From assembly GCA_049840595.1 (NCBI GenBank), contig JASGKO010000038.1, positions 148,163-212,162 of the forward strand: a DNA stretch of 64,000 bases. The letters run 5' to 3'. Source of the stretch: JASGKO01 sp049840595. GTDB taxonomy: Bacteria; Verrucomicrobiota; Verrucomicrobiia; Chthoniobacterales; Chthoniobacteraceae. Position 1 is the stretch's first letter, and every line of letters starts with the position of its first letter. Below are positions 8,876 to 20,008 of the stretch, one piece after another. The notes under the pieces are model-generated. The model searched no databases. It was not told the origin of the DNA and saw only the letters and a program-made list of their open reading frames with translations. The translations under genes were made by a program, and so were the position numbers.

Positions 8876-11800
8876 ATGCACCCCAACTCTCGCGCTGCAG
8901 TGCGTCTTGCTGCTGTCCAGCTTGCTGCCGTCATGGCTTGGCTATGGCTGCAAGCTTTCTTCCTCACTCCGAAGACCCTCGCCAATATCCCCGGTGGTGG
9001 CACCGGGACTGGCGCGGCCGTTACGATTACAGATAATGGCACCACCGTGACCATGGCCAATGGGCTCGTCTCCATCCTCATTACCAAGACGAGCGGCACC
9101 ATCACCTCGATCAATTATACCTACAACAACAGCGGGACCTCGACGACGACCCAGGTGTTGTCCGGCGGTTCCAGCGGTGGTGAATTGTACTGGCTGGAAA
9201 ACTCCGGCTCCTTCCTCGCCGGGCCGTTCACGGAAACCGTGGTCTCCAACACCGGTGATTACGCGGAAATCAGCCTCTCCTACGCCTCGTCCACCAGCGG
9301 GGTGATGGAGATCTCCATTACTCCATGCTTCGCGGCTCTCCCGGTTTTTACGCAACCGCGATTCTGACCCATCGTGCCCAGGATGCGAGTCTCTACATCA
9401 CCCTGCGTCCCAATATCTATGCAGGCAGCATCTTCAACTGGATGAGCGTGGATGCGAACCGCAACAAGTTGATGGAAGTCTCCAGCGGCTCCACCACCAT
9501 CACCTGCCCGACCTCCCCGGTTGAAAACTACCTGTGGACCAATGGTGTTTACCAGGGGCTTTACGAGGACAAATATAAATACTCCGCCAATCTTTACTCA
9601 CTGCTCGGTTGGGGCTGGAGCAGCGTCACAACGACCAACCCCGTCTTCACTGGCAAAAACATCGGCATCTGGAACTTGAACCCGAGCTCGGAAGCCTATC
9701 CAGCCGGGCCGTTGAACCGGTCGCTAATGGAACATATCGGCACTACGATCCTGAACGTTTACACGGGCAATTACTACGGCCTGGGTAGTGATGGAACGTT
9801 GAATGCCGCTGAGGTCTGGTCGAAGACCTACGGCCCTTATTTCTATTACCTCAACAACGTCTCGACCAGCATCACCGATCCCACTCAAGCCTCCCAGGCA
9901 CTGTATGCCGATGCGCTGGCCCAAGGGGCGGCCGAAAAATCCGCGTGGCCCTACTCCTGGTTTTCCAATTCCAACTACGTCGCGGCGTCTGGACGTGGAA
10001 CCGTCACCGGCCAGATGGTCATTTCCGACAGCGGCAACCCCAATGCCTCAGCGGCCAATCTCTGGGTCGGCGTGGTGCAACAAAATACTGCCAGCCCCAA
10101 CTACGATTTTCAGGAATGGACGAGGCCATACCAGTATTGGGTAAAGACCGATGCGAATGGAAACTTCAGCATCCCCAATGTGATCGCCGGGACCAATTAC
10201 ACACTCTGGGCTTTTGGCCCGGGCGCGGCGGGCACCTTCATGTCACAGGCCCAGACTGGTGGAAATCCTCCATTGATTTACAACCTCCCGACCACGCCGT
10301 TCAGCGTCACGGTGACCGGCGGATCGACCACCGCGCTGGGCACGGTCACCTGGACGCCCAGCCGCTCTTATCCCACCGTGTTTGAGATCGGTTATCCCGA
10401 CCGCACGGCGGCCAAGTTCAAGCATGGCGACGACTTCTTCATCGGCGATCCCGGAGCCAGTCCCACCGCTCCCAGCGCGGTGTGGACGAAGTTCATGGAG
10501 TATCCCAACGATTATCCCAGCGGTCCGAACTACCTCGTCGGCACCAGCCGCTGGGCGACGGACTGGAACTTCATCCAGCCTTCGGTTTACAGCAGCACGA
10601 ACACCTGGAATACCTCGAGTTCCAACATCACCTTCTATCTTCCCACGGGAACCTCCACCGCTGGCAACGCCTCGCTCTATCTCGGCCTCGCTTCGGATTA
10701 TTACGCGGCGATGATCATCACCATCAACGGCAAGAACGTCAGCACCCTGAGCGGGTTGACCGGCACACCGACTACGTCCGTTCCAAGCACCGGCTATTAC
10801 GTGGGCTACGGCGGCAGCGATGGCAGCATTCGCGAGGGCAACAACGGTGCGTTCTCCGACGAACGACTTACCTTCCCCGCCAGCGTGCTGAATACCGGAA
10901 CGACCGCGAATACGATCAACATCGCCTTCCGCCAGATCGGCGGCAGTTATTTTGCCGACCATGCGATGTATGATTACATCCGCCTCGAACTGGCGAACTA
11001 CGTCCCACCAGCTCCATCCACCGTCAATGCCTACGCGGGCAACAACAGCGTGCTGGTGACCTGGCCCGCAGTGCCCGGCGCGATGAGCTACAAAGTTCTG
11101 CGCTCCACCACCAGTGGCAGCGGCTATTCCGTGATCGCCTCGAATGTCACCGGGCCGGTGAGCGGGAGTGGACCTGGCTATGCAACCTACCTGGATACGA
11201 CGGCGAGCAACGATACGCCCTACTATTATGTGGTGGAATCCGTCAACCCGACCAACTCCAGCACCAATTCGGCTCAAAGCACGGCCGTTACCCCTTCGTC
11301 GAGCGCCCCGGCTTCGTCGCCGTTGGCCCCCACGGGCCTGACCGCCAGCGCGAGCAGCCATACGGTAAACCTGAGCTGGACCGCCTCCAGCGGGGCGAAC
11401 TACTACACGGTCAAACGCTCCACCCTCGCCCCCACCGGCGTCGGCACTTACAACACGCTCAGCACCATCACCCTGAGTAATTCCACCCTCACCACGAGCT
11501 ATACCGATACCACACCGTCCAATAGCAGCATCTACTCCTACACCGTCGAAGCAACGAATGCCGCAGGCACCAGCTCCGATGCCACGGCGGCCATGGCGCA
11601 ACCGCTGGATGTCGCACCGACCGCGGCTCCCGGCACGTTCACCGCTACGGCCCTGCAAACCACCAGCACAGGCAGTGTCACCTTGAATTGGTCGGCCGTA
11701 TCCGGCGCGACCGGTTATGTCTTGCAACGAGCCACGGCCTCCGCTGGACCTTATACGCTGATTTATACCACGGCCTCACTCACCGCCACGGATACCGGCC

Positions 11801-13779
11801 TCACCGCGAATACGACTTATTACTATCAGGTCGCGGCAACGAATAGCGGCGGCACCTCAGCCTTCGTCACCGCCAGCGCCACCATTCCACCCTCGGCCCC
11901 GACCAATGTCGTCGCGACCCCGGGCAGTTCCAAAGTGACTCTCTCCTGGACAGCCGCCACCGGAGCCACCAGCTATGTGATTGGTCGGGCCACGACCACC
12001 GGCGGCCCCTATACCACCATCGCCAGCGCCGCCACCGGCACCAGCTATGTGGATAGCACGGCGTTGAACGGCGTCACTTATTACTACGTGATCGCCTCCA
12101 CCGGCACCGGAGGCACGGGGGTCAACTCGACCGAGGTCAGTGCGGCCCCGGCGGGCACCACCAATCTCACCTGGGCCGGCAAGGCCAGTTCCACCTGGGA
12201 CACCACCAGCCTTAACTGGCTGAATAGCGGATCGACCGTCGCCTACACCAACGGAACCAGCGTGACCTTCGACGATACGGCGACCAATGTCACCGTCACC
12301 ATCAGCGGCACGCTCACCCCGGGCTCGGTCGTCTTCAACAACTCCACGAATACCTACACCTTGACTGCCGCCACCCTCGCCGGCACCACCACGCTCAGCA
12401 AGCTGGGCACCGGCAAGCTGAACATCACCGGCACCGATACCTATAGCGGCGGCACAACGATTGGCGGCGGCACGATTGCCATCACCGGCAGCACCTCCAA
12501 TGCGCAGAACGGCCTGGGCACCGGCACGATCACACTCCAGGGCGGAACACTCATTTTGAGTGGGACCACCAGCACCAGCAACTACGGGGTGCTGGCGAAT
12601 GCGATCAACGTTCCCGCCGCGTCCACCGGGACCATCCAGTTTATGGAACGCGGCGGCCAGTCCGGCGCCGTCACCGGCAGCGGCACCCTCACCGCCCAGG
12701 TGAATTACATTCGCGACGACATCAGCGGCGACTGGTCGGGCTTCACGGGCCAGCTGAATATCACCCGTACGCGCACCGGCACGAATGTGGACAACTTCCG
12801 CATCAACAAGAATACCGGCTTCAGCACTGCGGCAATCAACCTCGGCCCTTACACCCAGCTCTCCACCGAGTTGAATGCCGCGAACAGTTTCACCATCGGG
12901 GAACTGAGCAGCACGGATGCCACCGCCTCACTGGCCGGGATCAATAATTACAACAGTTCCACGGTCGGAAGCTATACGGCGACCTACGTGGTCGGCGGTC
13001 GCAATACCGATGCCACCTTTGCCTCGCCGATCACCAATGGCCTGAGCCCCAGCATCACAGCCATCACCAAGACCGGCACCGGGACCTGGACGCTCTCCGG
13101 CGCGAATACCTACACCGGTGCGACCACCATCAACGGCGGCACGCTCAACATCACCGGCTCCCTCTCGGGAACCAGCGGCATCGCGGTGGCCAATGGTGGA
13201 ACGCTCGCCATCGTAGGCACGGTCTCCAGCAGCGTGAGCATGAGCAGCGGCGGGACGATCACCCTCGCCGGGGGAACCCTCACGGTTTCCACCCTCACCA
13301 TCCCGAGCGGCGGCACGTTGAATGGCTACGGTACCATCACCGGCAATCTTTCCAACGCGGGAACGGTCTCCTGCGGCACCGGGTCGAACCTGATCGTGAA
13401 TGGCAGCATCACCAACACCGGCTTCATGCAGTTCACCGCCGGCTCCGGCCTGCAGTGCTCGGGCACCTTTACCAACTCCGGCATCCTCGACGTGATCACC
13501 GGCCTGCAGACGCTGCCTGCCAACTTCGTCAACAACGGCACGGTTTACGATTCGTCCTCGGTAAAGGTCCAGCAGATCGACCGCGCGGGCTCCATCATTC
13601 AATTCACGATCATGGCCCTCCAGGGCCATAATTACCAGCTCCAGCGCACCTCGTCGCTCGCTTCGCCTACCTGGGTGAACGTGGGCTCCGCAGCCGCGGG
13701 TGGCAATAGCGCCATCAGTCTTACCGATAGCAGTGCGACGGATACCCAGTATTTTTACCGGATCGTAGTCACGCCGTAG
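8876..13779 (+). CDS. Giant secreted PL4 rhamnogalacturonan lyase with FN3 and beta-strand stalk (frameshifted)
   Basis: A paralogue of the 3966-8735 protein in the same order: signal peptide, PL4 catalytic region, domains II and III, fibronectin-III repeats (from about nt 11010), beta-strand repeats (from about 12160) and the shared end module ending YFYRIVVTP. The reading frame changes near 9310-9322. The first frame starts at 8876 and runs to 9367; the second is open from upstream of 9325 to 13779. Joining them at HYSMLRGSPGFY restores alignment with the paralogue's HRHFTLFRGASGVY. The shift corresponds to one missing base (possibly a C in CTCC). Given the same signature in essential genes here, a sequencing error is likelier than real loss, though a true pseudogene cannot be excluded. 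The role is probably the same as its neighbour: surface cleavage of rhamnogalacturonan I. Confidence 0.8.
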
Positions 13780-13815
13780 AACGAGCCACGGCAAGGCTTT
13801 CGATGATTTTGAAAA

Positions 13816-15075
13816 TCACCTTTGCGAGCCGCTCGATTTCCGCAAAAGCACTTTTCGCCACCTGGCCTGGTCCTTGGTGATCAGCGCCTCGGGCTGGGCG
13901 GTGTAATAGTCGTAGCCGATGTGGTTATGTGCCTGCATCTCGGCGAAGGTGTTGTAGATCACTCCATCTTGCGCGCCGGAGAAGAGCGGCTTGTTCGTGG
14001 CGACATCGTAAAACCGCGCCCAGAGCGGACGCGATGATTGCGCGACGGGCACGTAGGTGCTTTTTCCATTCTTCGAGGTCTTTTCAATGGTGGTAATTTT
14101 CACCCGTTCGAACCACACCAGCGAACCTTCGATGGCGGCGATGATCGGGGGCGTCTGCTGTGGGAGCTGCATCAAGAAGCGGGTGATGCCGACACTCTCC
14201 CCGCCGCTGATCGAGGTGGGCTCTTTCAAGCGCGCGGGCGAAGGCGCGAGCGTGAGCGGGTCGTGCTGTGCGCACCAGGCGGTGAGCGATCCCTGCTGGC
14301 GCACCTGCGCCTGGAGGATGCACTCGATCCCGGCCGCGAGCGCCTGCCGGGCACGGGTGCGGCGTGCCTCATCGACAAAGGCAAACTCGGGCGCGCCATC
14401 GCCAAGATCCCGCAGCAGCTCAAGCACATGGATCATCGCGTCGTCGTTGAACGTGACATCATCGTGATACTTGCCCTCGACCGGCCACACCTGCGGCCAG
14501 CCGCCGTTGGGATACTGCGCGGCGAAAATATAATCGAGTCCGCGGAGAAAAGCCCCGGCGCAGTCCTGCCGCTGGGTCGCGAGCCAGACTCCGGCCAGGA
14601 GCCGCAGCTCCTCGGTGGTGGCCCGGTTGTCAAACGTGCCTACGTAGTGCCAGGGATCGCTCCCGGCGCTCTGCGAAGACCAGAGCGTGCCTCTCTTCCG
14701 CGGAGCGCCGGTGAACCTGAGCTTCTTCGACCAGCCACCCGAGGGCGTCTGGTAGGAAATGACGACCGTCGCCAGTTGCCGGGTTTCCGCCGCGGCAAAC
14801 CACTCGGGCTGCGGATGCGAGGGCAGCTTGAAATCACCGCCCGCCGGCGCGGGCAGCGGCTGCGCCAGTCCCTCGACGATCATCTCCGTGTAAAGCGTCT
14901 CGTGATCCTTGCGCCACGCCGCATTGGAAACGTCGAGATAATGCTGCCAGGCGGCATGTTGCGCGGAAGGCAGGGCATCCACCCGCTCCTGGGCCAGCGG
15001 TGCACCGCTGGACTCCAGCAGCGAACCTGTCAGAACCAGCCCAAGGGAAATGCCGCAAATTTTCCGGCGCTTCAT
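13816..15075 (-). CDS. Secreted pectate lyase, PL10 family
   Basis: A protein of 419 residues with an N-terminal signal peptide (about 1-25). It carries the hallmarks of PL10 pectate lyases (PelA): YPNGGWPQVWP, the FNDDAM calcium-binding region, TAWCAQHD, EPTSISGGESVGI and RFYD. These (alpha/alpha)3-toroid enzymes cut polygalacturonate by beta-elimination with calcium. Its start codon overlaps the stop of the upstream PL1-like lyase by the four bases ATGA (15072-15075), so the two are translationally coupled in one operon. Unlike its neighbours it has no stalk or end module, so it is probably periplasmic or freely released. It converges with the 8876-13779 gene. Confidence 0.92.
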   Translation of the reverse strand: MKRRKICGISLGLVLTGSLLESSGAPLAQERVDALPSAQHAAWQHYLDVSNAAWRKDHETLYTEMIVEGLAQPLPAPAGGDFKLPSHPQPEWFAAAETRQLATVVISYQTPSGGWSKKLRFTGAPRKRGTLWSSQSAGSDPWHYVGTFDNRATTEELRLLAGVWLATQRQDCAGAFLRGLDYIFAAQYPNGGWPQVWPVEGKYHDDVTFNDDAMIHVLELLRDLGDGAPEFAFVDEARRTRARQALAAGIECILQAQVRQQGSLTAWCAQHDPLTLAPSPARLKEPTSISGGESVGITRFLMQLPQQTPPIIAAIEGSLVWFERVKITTIEKTSKNGKSTYVPVAQSSRPLWARFYDVATNKPLFSGAQDGVIYNTFAEMQAHNHIGYDYYTAQPEALITKDQARWRKVLLRKSSGSQR

Positions 15076-18000
15076 GGCGATACCACTACGCGATAATAAC
15101 GCTGCGTGCCAGAAGCGCCGCCGCTATCGGTGAAGGTAAGCGTGGTCCCGCTGCCGGCCTGGGCGGTGCCCAAGTTGCTCCAACTGGCTGGATTGAGCGA
15201 ATCGCTGCGCTGGAGTTGGTAGTTATGCCCCGAGTAGCCGATCACCTTCACGACTACGTTGGAACCGCTGATCGTCACGGTGCTGGCTTGCACGTCGGTG
15301 GAATCGAGCACGATCCCGTTGTTCACGAAGTTCGCGGGCAATGTCTGCGAGCCAGTGAGGATGTCGAGCACGCCGTTGTTGGTGAACGTCCCACCAACCG
15401 TGAGCGCCGTACCGTTGGTCAGGCGCATCGTGCCATTCACGGTAAGGTCACCCGAGACGGCAATCGTGCCACCGCAACTGCTGGAAAGCGTGCCGTCGAT
15501 CTGCAAATCGCCGTTGATCGTCCCGCAACCAGTCATCGTGGCGCCGCTATCCACCTGGACCAGCGTCGCGGTGATCGTCCCGCTGGAGAGGCTGAGCGTA
15601 GAACCGCTTTCGATCTCAAAGTCGCCGCCGTTGTTGCTCAACGAACCGGCCAGGGTGAGCGTACCGCCCTGGACATCGACATTGCCCGTGAAGCTGGAGG
15701 TGCCGGTCAGCGTCCAGTTCCCGGTGCCGACCTTCGTGAGGTTGGTCTGGCTGTCCGCCACGCCCGTGGCAATGGTCCCATTAAACGTGTTGTCGGTATT
15801 CAAGCCACCGATGACATAGGTGGTATCCGTCGTCGTGCCGGTGGTCTGGCGACCTTGCAGCGTGGTATTCGAGCCGCCCTGCAGCGCACCAAGATAAGCC
15901 GTGATGCCGCCGTTGCGGTTGCAAATCGTGGCCGAACCGGTGCCGAGATCGAAGAGCGCGGTCGCGCTGCCATAGTTGGCATTCGTGCCACCATTGAGCC
16001 GCAGCATCCCATTCCCGCTGCCAAACGAAAGGGTCCCCGCAAAGCCGCTCATGTCCCCGCCAACCGTAAGAATGCCGCTGATCCCGCTCAGATCCAGCGT
16101 CGGCGAGCCGCTGCTGCTCAGCGTGTTCGAGATCGAGCTCACAATCGTCACATTCCCCGTGCTCGTGATCTTGCTGTTCCCCGTGATCAAAAACGAATTA
16201 CTGAGCGACGCTCCACTTATCAGACTCAGCGTGCCGCCCGAGATCGTAACCAACCCCGTCCCCAGCGTGGAAGCACTGTTCCCTATCGCCAGCGTCCCCG
16301 CGCTCAGCGTCGTCCCGCCGGTGTACGTATTCGCCGTCGTGTTGCTGAGCGTCAGCGTGCCCGTCCCGCTCTTCACCAGCTTCGTCGCTCCCCCAATCAA
16401 CCCGCTCCCGCTCAACGTGTAGGCCGTGCTGTTGTTGGAAACCGTCAGCACATTCGGTTGCAATGTCCCCGTCAGCGTCACTGCGCCCACGCTGCTCGTG
16501 TCGTCGAAGGTCACGCTGTCCAGGTTGTAAAACTTACTGTCGGTCGCGCCGGAGAAATTGCTCGCGGTCGTCACCAGATCCCAGGCCCCACTGGTGCTGC
16601 CAGTCCACGTGAGATTCGCCACATCGCCGGTGACCGTGAGCTTGAGAAAGCCATTCGCGCTGCCATTGGAGCCACGCGAGATGGCCAGAGTCTGGCGGGT
16701 GCTCGCCGGTTGCGGTGAGGAAAGCACCGGGGTCGTATTGCCGCTGGAGGCCATCGTCGCCGCGCCATCCACAAGGTTGTAAACGCCCGAGCCGAGATAA
16801 CCGTTGCTAAAATTCACCAAAACCGTGGTGGAGCTGCTCTCGGTGAGCGTGCCAGTCGTGACCGTAATCTTATCGTTCGTGCCCGAGGGGGAATTGGACA
16901 GATCGTAAGCCACCGTGCCGCTGGTAAGGGTCAAGCCGTTGCTGGCGGTAAGCGTCCCCACCGGGGTTACCGGAGTGCCCGGCGAAAGTGTGCCGCCGGA
17001 GACGGTAACCAGTCCGGCGAACGGCCCGAGCGCCGCCAGCGTGCCAGCACTGACGGTGGTGGTGCCAGTATGGCTCGTGGTCCCCGTAAGCGTGAGGGTG
17101 CCAGTCCCGGTCTTGGTCAGGCCTGCCGCCACGGAGCCGTTATTTTGGATGGTGCCCGAGAAGGTGGATGAGGTGTTGCTGCCGCCCACCGACCAGACAA
17201 CCGCTCCCGCGCTGCCGCCGGACAGCGTCCCGGCTCCGCTCAATTCGCCGAGGGTAATGGTATTGCCTCCCGAATTGGTCTGCGGATAGAGGATGACCCC
17301 CGAGCCGACATTGACCCTGGCCCCGCCAAAGTTATCGAAGTTGCCGCCGTTGATGAACAAACGAACGCCGCCACTTCCCAGCAGATTAAGCGTGCCGGAG
17401 AAGCCTGAAAAAGCACCAGTGAGATCGTCCCGCGAAACGGTGGTATTGATATTCAGATTCAATGTTCCGCCGCCGCTCGCGCTACCACCGATGGACATCC
17501 GGTTGCCCATGTTGACCGTGCCCGAAGTACCCGCCGCCACGACGATGGAATTCGCAAGGCTCACGGTAGTGCCAGTCCCCGCATTGTTGGTGAGGGTGCT
17601 ATAGAGATTGAGCGTGCCGGTGCCGAGCGAGGCCCCCGCGTTCAGCAAAATGGTGCCGGCATTGAAAGTCGTGGGGCCGCTGTAGGTATGATACGGCGTG
17701 AAGCTGAGCGTGGTGGTGATGGATTGCGTGGCGTTCTTCGACAAGGTGATCGAGGTCGAGCTATTGATCGCGGAGAGCGTGGTGGAGCTCGGGATGCCCG
17801 TGCCGGAGACCGGCATGCCGACGGTGAGATTGGCCGAGCTGGTGACGGTGACCGAGGCGCTGCCGCTGGTAATCGTCCCCGAGGTGGTGGGAATCGTCGG
17901 TGCGATCGTGAGCGTGCCGGGACCATTTTTCACCAAAGCGGTGGTCCCGCCCAGCCAGCCATACCCCGAGAGGGTATAATTGGAATTATCGGTTTCCACG

Positions 18001-19829
18001 GTCACGCTGCCAGGCGCGAGGACGGAAGTAATATTGACCGATGGACTGTGGGAACCGGTATCGTCGAAATAGAGGTGATCTCCCGTGGCATAGGTATCGG
18101 CGACATTCGTGCTTTGATTCGTCCAGTTGGCCGTGCTGGTATCCCAGGCATTGGTTGTGCCATCGCCCTTCCAGAGCAGATTCTTCGCGGCCGCCGAATT
18201 CGAGATCAGGATGCCAAACGTCTTCGTCATCGTGTAGCTGCCGCTGGTCACCGCAAACGTGAAGCCACCGAGCACGCCACCCGTATTCACGGTCGGCACG
18301 AAATGCACCTGCGAACCACCGGTGCCGGATTGCGTCACCGCACCGCCGGTGATGCTGGAAACCGTAAAGGTCGCTCCGCTCGGAAAACCGGCCGCGTACT
18401 GCGTGAGATCGATATCCAACGAAGAAGCCGCCGCGGCGGTATTTTTCCCGACAAAGGCATGCGGGAGCGCGAGCCAGTTCAGGTAGTCCTCCAGATTGGT
18501 GTAGCCGCTGCTGGAGGTGGATGCGCCATCGGCGGCGCTGGCGGCATTGAGCCCCTTGGCGCTCTCCCAATCATCGGGCATGCCGTCCTGATCGGAATCA
18601 ATCGGCGCGGTGCCGCTGGCGATGGTGCCAAAGCCGTTGTTGGAAAGGGCGGTCTGTGTCTGACTGGTATAGAGCCCGCCATCGGGGCCGACCGAACCCA
18701 CGCCATAGCCGGTGGTGCCGTTGCCGAGGGTCTTCACCTGGCTCACGACAAGCGCTTCGATATCGTCGTGCGGAAGGCCACCCGCGTTTGACATATTATA
18801 AACCACCGAATCCGCCGCGGTAAGCAGCGAGCCGCTGGAAACATACGCGCTGGTGATCGAGGACCACGGCGAGGTGAGCACAGTGCCGGTGCCCTGATAG
18901 CCAGGATACGGCGTAATCGTGCTGCCATCGAGGGTGCTGTTCTTATTCGTGTCGAGCAGGTTCCCCGTGTAATACATGCTCTGGTTCGTATCGATCTGGA
19001 AGAAAGCATTGCCGCCCGAACTCGAAGCGGGACCGCAGATGAAGTAGTTGTTGATGATGTCGTGGCTGAAGCGCGTGCTGGTGTGCGTGGTGTAGCCGGA
19101 CGAAAAATTGTAGAGCGTGTTGTTGATGTAGATCGTGTTGTCCTTGGCGAGCGGCTGGCGGTTGTGACCGTTGGCAAAGATGTTGTTGAACCACGAGAAA
19201 TAGCCGCCCACCATTTCGGTATGCGCGCCGAATTGCTGCCCAATCGGGTCGGCAATGATGCTGTTCTGCACCGTGAAATTGGTCGCGGCCTTCGTGCTGT
19301 CGCCCACGGCGTCGATGTTGTTCCACTTCGCAAAATCCAGCGAGCAGTGGTCCATGATCACGGTGTTGGCGCGATAAAGACTGAGGCAATCGTCGGAGCT
19401 GGAGCTACTGCCGCCGGGGCGAATGCGGACGAAGCGGCAGATGATGTTCGACTGGCTGGCGAAGGAGATTTCCGCGCCGGTAAAGCCGATGCCGCCGCCC
19501 GGGGCCGTCTGCCCGGCAATCGTGAGGTTGCTCTTGCAGCTCACGGCCGAAGCGAGATTGATGTAACCGCCTACATCGAAAACGATGATGCGATTACTGC
19601 TGCTGACTGCATCGCGGAACGAGCCCGCGCCGCTGTCGTTCAAATTGGTGACGTGATAAACCGAACCCCCGCGCCCACCCGTGGCCGCGGCACCAAATCC
19701 CAGCGAACCGGGAAAGGCATCGGCGGCTACCGATTGGAGCGGAGCGGACCACAAACCGGCGATGGAGCCGGACAGGACGAGAAAACGACGAAGCGTAATC
19801 GTGGGGCGATTGGGGGAACTACTTTTCAT
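15072..19829 (-). CDS. Giant secreted pectate-lyase-like (PL1) protein with beta-strand repeat stalk
   Basis: About 1585 residues from the ATG at 19829; an in-frame GTG at 19844 is less likely because the paralogue also begins MKS. After a signal peptide comes a right-handed beta-helix pectate lyase region (about 35-390: GFGAAATGGRGG, VYHVTNLNDSGAGSFRDAVS, MDHCSLDFAKWNN, NGHNRQPLAK). Next are a calcium-loop motif DSDQDGMPDDWE, an Ig-like segment, many autotransporter-type beta-strand repeats (about 555-1450), and the shared end module closing with RYYRVVVSP. It probably cleaves homogalacturonan at the surface. It is co-transcribed with the PL10 lyase (ATGA overlap). Bases 15964-16560 are nearly identical to part of the next gene upstream, pointing to recent duplication or gene conversion. 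Confidence 0.87.
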   Translation of the reverse strand: MKSSSPNRPTITLRRFLVLSGSIAGLWSAPLQSVAADAFPGSLGFGAAATGGRGGSVYHVTNLNDSGAGSFRDAVSSSNRIIVFDVGGYINLASAVSCKSNLTIAGQTAPGGGIGFTGAEISFASQSNIICRFVRIRPGGSSSSSDDCLSLYRANTVIMDHCSLDFAKWNNIDAVGDSTKAATNFTVQNSIIADPIGQQFGAHTEMVGGYFSWFNNIFANGHNRQPLAKDNTIYINNTLYNFSSGYTTHTSTRFSHDIINNYFICGPASSSGGNAFFQIDTNQSMYYTGNLLDTNKNSTLDGSTITPYPGYQGTGTVLTSPWSSITSAYVSSGSLLTAADSVVYNMSNAGGLPHDDIEALVVSQVKTLGNGTTGYGVGSVGPDGGLYTSQTQTALSNNGFGTIASGTAPIDSDQDGMPDDWESAKGLNAASAADGASTSSSGYTNLEDYLNWLALPHAFVGKNTAAAASSLDIDLTQYAAGFPSGATFTVSSITGGAVTQSGTGGSQVHFVPTVNTGGVLGGFTFAVTSGSYTMTKTFGILISNSAAAKNLLWKGDGTTNAWDTSTANWTNQSTNVADTYATGDHLYFDDTGSHSPSVNITSVLAPGSVTVETDNSNYTLSGYGWLGGTTALVKNGPGTLTIAPTIPTTSGTITSGSASVTVTSSANLTVGMPVSGTGIPSSTTLSAINSSTSITLSKNATQSITTTLSFTPYHTYSGPTTFNAGTILLNAGASLGTGTLNLYSTLTNNAGTGTTVSLANSIVVAAGTSGTVNMGNRMSIGGSASGGGTLNLNINTTVSRDDLTGAFSGFSGTLNLLGSGGVRLFINGGNFDNFGGARVNVGSGVILYPQTNSGGNTITLGELSGAGTLSGGSAGAVVWSVGGSNTSSTFSGTIQNNGSVAAGLTKTGTGTLTLTGTTSHTGTTTVSAGTLAALGPFAGLVTVSGGTLSPGTPVTPVGTLTASNGLTLTSGTVAYDLSNSPSGTNDKITVTTGTLTESSSTTVLVNFSNGYLGSGVYNLVDGAATMASSGNTTPVLSSPQPASTRQTLAISRGSNGSANGFLKLTVTGDVANLTWTGSTSGAWDLVTTASNFSGATDSKFYNLDSVTFDDTSSVGAVTLTGTLQPNVLTVSNNSTAYTLSGSGLIGGATKLVKSGTGTLTLSNTTANTYTGGTTLSAGTLAIGNSASTLGTGLVTISGGTLSLISGASLSNSFLITGNSKITSTGNVTIVSSISNTLSSSGSPTLDLSGISGILTVGGDMSGFAGTLSFGSGNGMLRLNGGTNANYGSATALFDLGTGSATICNRNGGITAYLGALQGGSNTTLQGRQTTGTTTDTTYVIGGLNTDNTFNGTIATGVADSQTNLTKVGTGNWTLTGTSSFTGNVDVQGGTLTLAGSLSNNGGDFEIESGSTLSLSSGTITATLVQVDSGATMTGCGTINGDLQIDGTLSSSCGGTIAVSGDLTVNGTMRLTNGTALTVGGTFTNNGVLDILTGSQTLPANFVNNGIVLDSTDVQASTVTISGSNVVVKVIGYSGHNYQLQRSDSLNPASWSNLGTAQAGSGTTLTFTDSGGASGTQRYYRVVVSP
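15964..16560 (-). repeat. Near-identical segment shared with 20942-21475 (copy A)
   Basis: About 0.55 kb of coding sequence for beta-strand repeats. It matches 20942-21475 almost base for base, including silent positions, while flanking sequence of the two lyase genes differs more. It reads as a recent duplication or gene-conversion tract. Confidence 0.7.
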
Positions 19830-20008
19830 TGGGGTGACAGCCACAGATTACCATCGTGTAATCCGATCTGTCCACCGGAATGGGAGTTCAATCGTCCGCT
19901 ATTCCGGCCAAGCCCGGTTCACAAATAATACGGAGCAGAAGGCGAAAAGTCGTGGAGCTTCCAAGCCCCGCCGTATCCACGTTTGGAGAATGGATCGCTT
20001 TCACCGGC

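Noticed and set aside
9300..9330. Programmed ribosomal frameshift in the PL4 lyase
   Set aside because: No slippery heptamer or downstream stem; similar breaks occur in many unrelated genes, pointing to sequencing indels.
12160..13300. Repetitive units that could suggest a CRISPR or tandem DNA repeat array
   Set aside because: The repeats are protein-level beta-strand units (GTGTLNITG-like) with varied codons and no constant spacers; no cas genes.
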